From: Leptoclinus maculatus
Taxonomy: Eukaryota > Chordata > Actinopteri > Perciformes > Stichaeidae
Length of the DNA stretch: 64,000 bases
Reading direction: 5' to 3'
Assembly (NCBI GenBank): GCA_032191485.1
Contig: JAVDOI010000003.1
Coordinates: 17,810,649-17,874,648 of the forward strand
The notes beneath the pieces were generated by a model that ran no database searches, was not told where the DNA came from, and saw only the letters and a program-made list of their open reading frames with translations. This document shows, piece after piece, positions 60,292-64,000 of this stretch (positions are counted from its first letter, which is position 1; each line of letters starts with the position of its first letter). Both the position numbers and the translations under genes were made by a program.

Positions 60292-61129
60292 CTGGAGGGA
60301 GCAGAAAGTTAAAGAAAGAAAAACATGAGCCCCATGAATAATGAAATAACTTCTATGGAACAGCACCACTGGAGCTGGTTGGGGATTAACTGTCCTGCTC
60401 AAGGGCTTCTTCAGATAGATGGTGGACCCTGGGTTGAAATTTACTCGGGGAAACAGAGCAATCTTACTGGTTAAATTAATCCCCAGTGCAGAGTTAAGCT
60501 GTGCACTGTTGCCACTTACTGAGAAAATACAGCCTGGATATAACCAGTTATCTATATTAGCCGGTGAGTTTTGGCGGCAGCAAAAACATAAAATCCAAAA
60601 ATGATTCTGTGGCTCCACTCATTTAATCCAACTCACCCAATAACAGTATTTCTAACGTCACATCAGGTCTGCCTCCAAGAAATATGATTTACATAACCAT
60701 GGAATAATTATGAGACAAGGGGCCCATAAAATGCCCCCAACCACTCTACCACAGGAGCGAGACCCCCCAGGGTGACATTTAGAAGACAAGCCAGAACTCA
60801 GAGATGCTGCTGCAGAAACTCCACCGTAACATCAGGATTTAGTTCACGCTGGAGATGATGAGAAGCTTGTCTGACACAGCAGATCCACGCTGACACTTCT
60901 CTACACAGATAGCCTACAAAATACTACAGAACATTATAGAAGGCATGAATGGAAACCATGAAAGGAAACATGGTGGACAAGAGCTATTTTCTTACTTCAC
61001 TGTAACTGTAGCCTCAGCATGCTGCGCTGCTGTAATACTGTAAGACAATATTAAAAGACTCTGACCGGGATCGTCCCTAGTTTTTACTGAGCTCTGGGAC
61101 CTTCCAACAAAAGATATTAACAGTCACTT

Positions 61130-61523
61130 GGGGCTGAGCGATTTGGCCAAAATCCATATCATGGAATAGCATGTTGTGTTGTAGTTCAATAATAAATAGA
61201 CTAGAAGAAATAAACACTCGGTAAAGCCTATTTTTGTACTCCTGTTTGAATTAAATACTTGATAAATTAAAGTATTTTCTCATTTTATTAAGAATTTAAG
61301 TGTGAACTTAATATACATAAATATGTCCAGCTATACACTGACTATGTTTACATGTATGCACACATTACATTACACTATAGAGTAATCAGATTAGGACAGT
61401 TGTTTGATTTAACTGAGTTTGATATAGTGTATCAAGATATCAATATACAGTATATATCATTTTATACCCATATGAGTCCATTGACAGAAGATAAATTATC
61501 ACACTGAATTATTGCTCGGCCCT
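61130..61523. mobile_element. MITE-like element with GGGGCTGAGC ends
   Basis: The left end GGGGCTGAGCGAT and the reverse complement of the right end AGGGCCGAGCAAT match at 10 of 13 positions. ACTT flanks both sides (61126-61129 and 61524-61527). The AT-rich interior resembles a common fish repeat opening GGGCTGGGCGATATGGCC as I recall it. Confidence 0.55.
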
Positions 61524-62059
61524 ACTTAGGGCCCTGGGCCAGTCATTTAATTTATGTCCATAACTTAAACTTCAGTTAAAGTCAATTAAATGGTCAACCT
61601 CGTCACAGTGCTGCCCCTGCTGCCAAAGACAGCCTGACTGTTAAAACGTGTGTCAAATGAATACACGTTGAAAATGAGGTCACTTTAAAAGATCTGGTCC
61701 CGTAATCCCTGCTGTGTATTTGCAAAATCACTTCTATTGGAATTAGAGCTTTGTATATCAATCAATAAATGCAGAAAGTTTTGACCTTTGGCTCTATTAT
61801 CGGAGGCGGTGGAGCCCTCATTTGTATGAGATGCTTGACACGTGATTGCTAATGTGACCTCAGTATTCTTGTAGACAGACCTGCTGCTAATGTGATACAT
61901 GTCTTCACGAAAACAGACACTCCCCCCCGAGGAGAAGCTTTACTTGAATGAGTCTCCTCATCCTCCTTTGCAGAGTAGACAGAGGAGTGGTGCTGCATAA
62001 TAACATCACATGCATAAAAAAGTAAACAAGGTCTCTGCATAGTTAAGCATAGGTGTACA

Positions 62060-62083
62060 GTATATATATATATATATATATAT
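62060..62083. repeat. (TA)n microsatellite
   Basis: Dinucleotide run of about 24 bp. Confidence 0.92.
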
Positions 62084-62704
62084 GCAGAGATTCCTCCACT
62101 GAAATCTCAGGAATGACAGAAGCGGAAAGTACGAGCGTCAGACCTTTTTTTTTCGGGAGGATGAGCGCTGCTGCCCACATGGTGACACATCTTGCCGGGC
62201 TCACACTTAGGAATTGTATCTCGGTTTCTCGGCAGATGTGCCTCCTACTCAGCAGCAAAAAAATAAAAACAATTTTGACGGGACCGTATGTCAGCATGAC
62301 CCAATGTACCATACGCTGTTTATTTTGTCTGTGGACACACTTCATGTGAATGGGAACAGGGGTGGTGTGAGTGGGTGTGTGCTTGTGACTGGGGGTTGTA
62401 TCTGCATTAAGTAAGCATATAAAAAAGCCCTGCATGATTAAAACCTTCTCTTATGAAAAGTTAAGCACAGAATATAAAGCAGCGTGACATTTTATAATGA
62501 AGTCAACTTGTCAGTGCATCTCTGTGAACAAACGTTTTTTTGCAGCACTGTTTTGTATTATTGGCATTTCTCAACTGCAATTTATTGTTACCCATCGGCC
62601 TCCATATGCACCAACAGCGATATATCTGCAATAAGCTCATAACAGCCCAGTGGATTATTGATCTAGGTCTAGAAATTAGATGATTTTTTTTTTTACTGTA
62701 TATT

Positions 62705-62905
62705 AAAGCTGAAACAATTAGTCAGCAAAAATCTTAATAATATAATTTCTTCTGTAAAAATTCACAAATATTTAGTTATTTTCATTGATCATAACAAACA
62801 GGACTTTGATATCACCTTTGGCTCTCGCAACTTGGGCGCTTTTCAACAACTTGCTGTCATTTAGGGCCAAATAAAGGATCTAATCATGGCAATAATCATT
62901 CGATG
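62705..62905 (-). mobile_element. Dispersed repeat family B, copy 4 (degraded)
   Basis: AAAGCTGAAACAATTAGTCAG at the left and AATCATGGCAATAATCATTC at the right correspond to the two ends of the family in reverse orientation, with a diverged middle. Confidence 0.35.
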
Positions 62906-64000
62906 AGGCCGAGTATAGTTTTTCATTGAAGCTCTCAGCAGAGTGTTCGAGAATAATCTGGAGCAAGGAGGACAGAAGGACGGAGCTGACTACAGGCTCC
63001 AGCCCCTCACGCTCACACACAGACTCACTGCTCCGTAACGTTTACCAGGTCAACCGCTGGCGATGAGACGTTTTACCCTCGGTCGTCCCATCTTGCAACG
63101 CGTGACTTCCCCGCGTGGTCTGCCCTCTTTATTCCTCAACCCAAATTCCTTCAAACTACGGAGTGCAAGGGATTGCATCCTTAATGACTTGTGTAATAAA
63201 TCATTCAGGCCCCGGGGCTGTGGAGAACAAGCGAAGGAACAGAAGAGGAAGAGGGAAGAGGAGTTAAAGATCTGGGATTAAAGGTTAAAGAAGGAGACAA
63301 TAAAGCAGAGTAAGGAAGGAGGAGAGACTGGAGCAAAGGTGAAGAAGAATAGGAAGAGGAAAAAGAGGCCAGGCAAACGAGGGCAAGATGGATCAGCAAG
63401 AAAGTAATGGAGAGAGTGAGAGTGATGCAGGCTTTCAGGTGTAATCTGCAGAGACCCAACTAGGAAAATAGAACAAGATATATTACCTACAGTATCTAAA
63501 AATGACACAGTAAGCACCGGAAAAAAAGCTCCAGCTCCATTCTTAGCCCCATCAAAGAGAAGAAACCAGGGGTTATTGTATGTAAAACACATGGTGCAGC
63601 AGAGTACAGTAAATAAATCATGCTGTTTCTGCTCCCCTCAGCAGAACAACAGCACGCTACGTCGTCACGGATCACCACGTCATGAAAAAGTAATGGCAAT
63701 TAAAAACATGCAAAAAAAACCCTCAAAGCTCCAACTGGAGTGTTCGGTGTTGATTTAGCACAAAGTGTCACATCATAATCCGTCAGCAAGGACAAAGAAA
63801 TCAATCAAAAACAATCAAACAAGACACAGCTCTGTGTGCCGGATGCTTTCTGAACCATTTAGGGTGCTGCAGGGAGGACACCCCCCCCCCGTAAACGTGC
63901 ACATGGTTCTCCCGTATCGTCTCACATCACAAGACCTTGAGAGGAGCCAGAGTGGACATTGATGCTCCTGGCCTTATAGGAGACAACAGAGGGGGGGGGG

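Larger units (their letters stand above)
60292..64000 (-). other. sptb 5' intron or upstream region
   Basis: The spectrin exon at 60291 begins in a split codon at an acceptor, so upstream coding sequence exists. I looked on the - strand for the expected SARLFERSRIKALA-type exon and did not find it here. The stretch holds an inverted-repeat element (61130-61523), a TA repeat (62060-62083) and an interspersed-family copy (62705-62905). Confidence 0.6.

Noticed and set aside
1..64000. CRISPR array, operon, prophage or toxin-antitoxin type system
   Set aside because: The DNA is clearly vertebrate: spliced genes, microsatellites and eukaryotic repeats; no spaced direct-repeat array was seen.

Overview
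This window is vertebrate nuclear DNA, most likely from a ray-finned (percomorph-type) fish. It has short conserved exons with GT-AG introns, many long CA/TG microsatellites, and several interspersed repeats of a kind I associate with teleost genomes. There is no prokaryotic organisation, CRISPR array, operon or rRNA, and I saw no convincing tRNA. The species cannot be named from the sequence alone.

Three protein-coding genes can be read. (1) The 3' three coding exons of an ephrin-A2-type GPI-anchored ephrin lie on the + strand (10940..17037). Its signal-peptide exon is not visible, so about 10.9 kb at the left edge is probably intron 1. (2) A complete SNAP-23-type t-SNARE lies on the + strand: seven coding exons, 25853..32568, 215 residues, with the ATG in an exon that begins with 5' UTR. 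(3) A nearly complete beta-spectrin lies on the - strand: 35 coding exons from 60291 down to the stop at 37696, 2,306 residues in frame. It has actin-binding CH domains, the spectrin-repeat rod, the tetramerisation segment, a PH domain and a basic tail. Residue comparison from memory fits SPTB (erythroid/muscle beta-I), long PH-containing isoform, better than SPTBN1, SPTBN2 or SPTBN4. Only the first coding exon(s) lie off the right edge. snap23 and sptb converge tail to tail with about 5.1 kb between stop codons.

The rest is intron and intergenic DNA with microsatellites and non-autonomous mobile elements: a candidate solo LTR (5961..6321), three inverted-repeat-bounded elements (6670..7075, 35904..36617, 61130..61523), a foldback-type family with three copies, a second interspersed family with four copies, a tRNA-SINE-like fragment, and a degenerate AT-rich minisatellite.

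The genes do not form a pathway: ephrin-A2 is an axon-guidance ligand, SNAP-23 is a plasma-membrane fusion SNARE, and beta-spectrin is a membrane-skeleton protein. No new biological system was found. The most useful observations are a GC-AG intron in the spectrin actin-binding domain, microsatellites placed against splice sites, bounded mobile-element insertions, and the gene neighbourhood itself. All splice boundaries were read by eye from frame continuity and family conservation; no alignment or database search was run.
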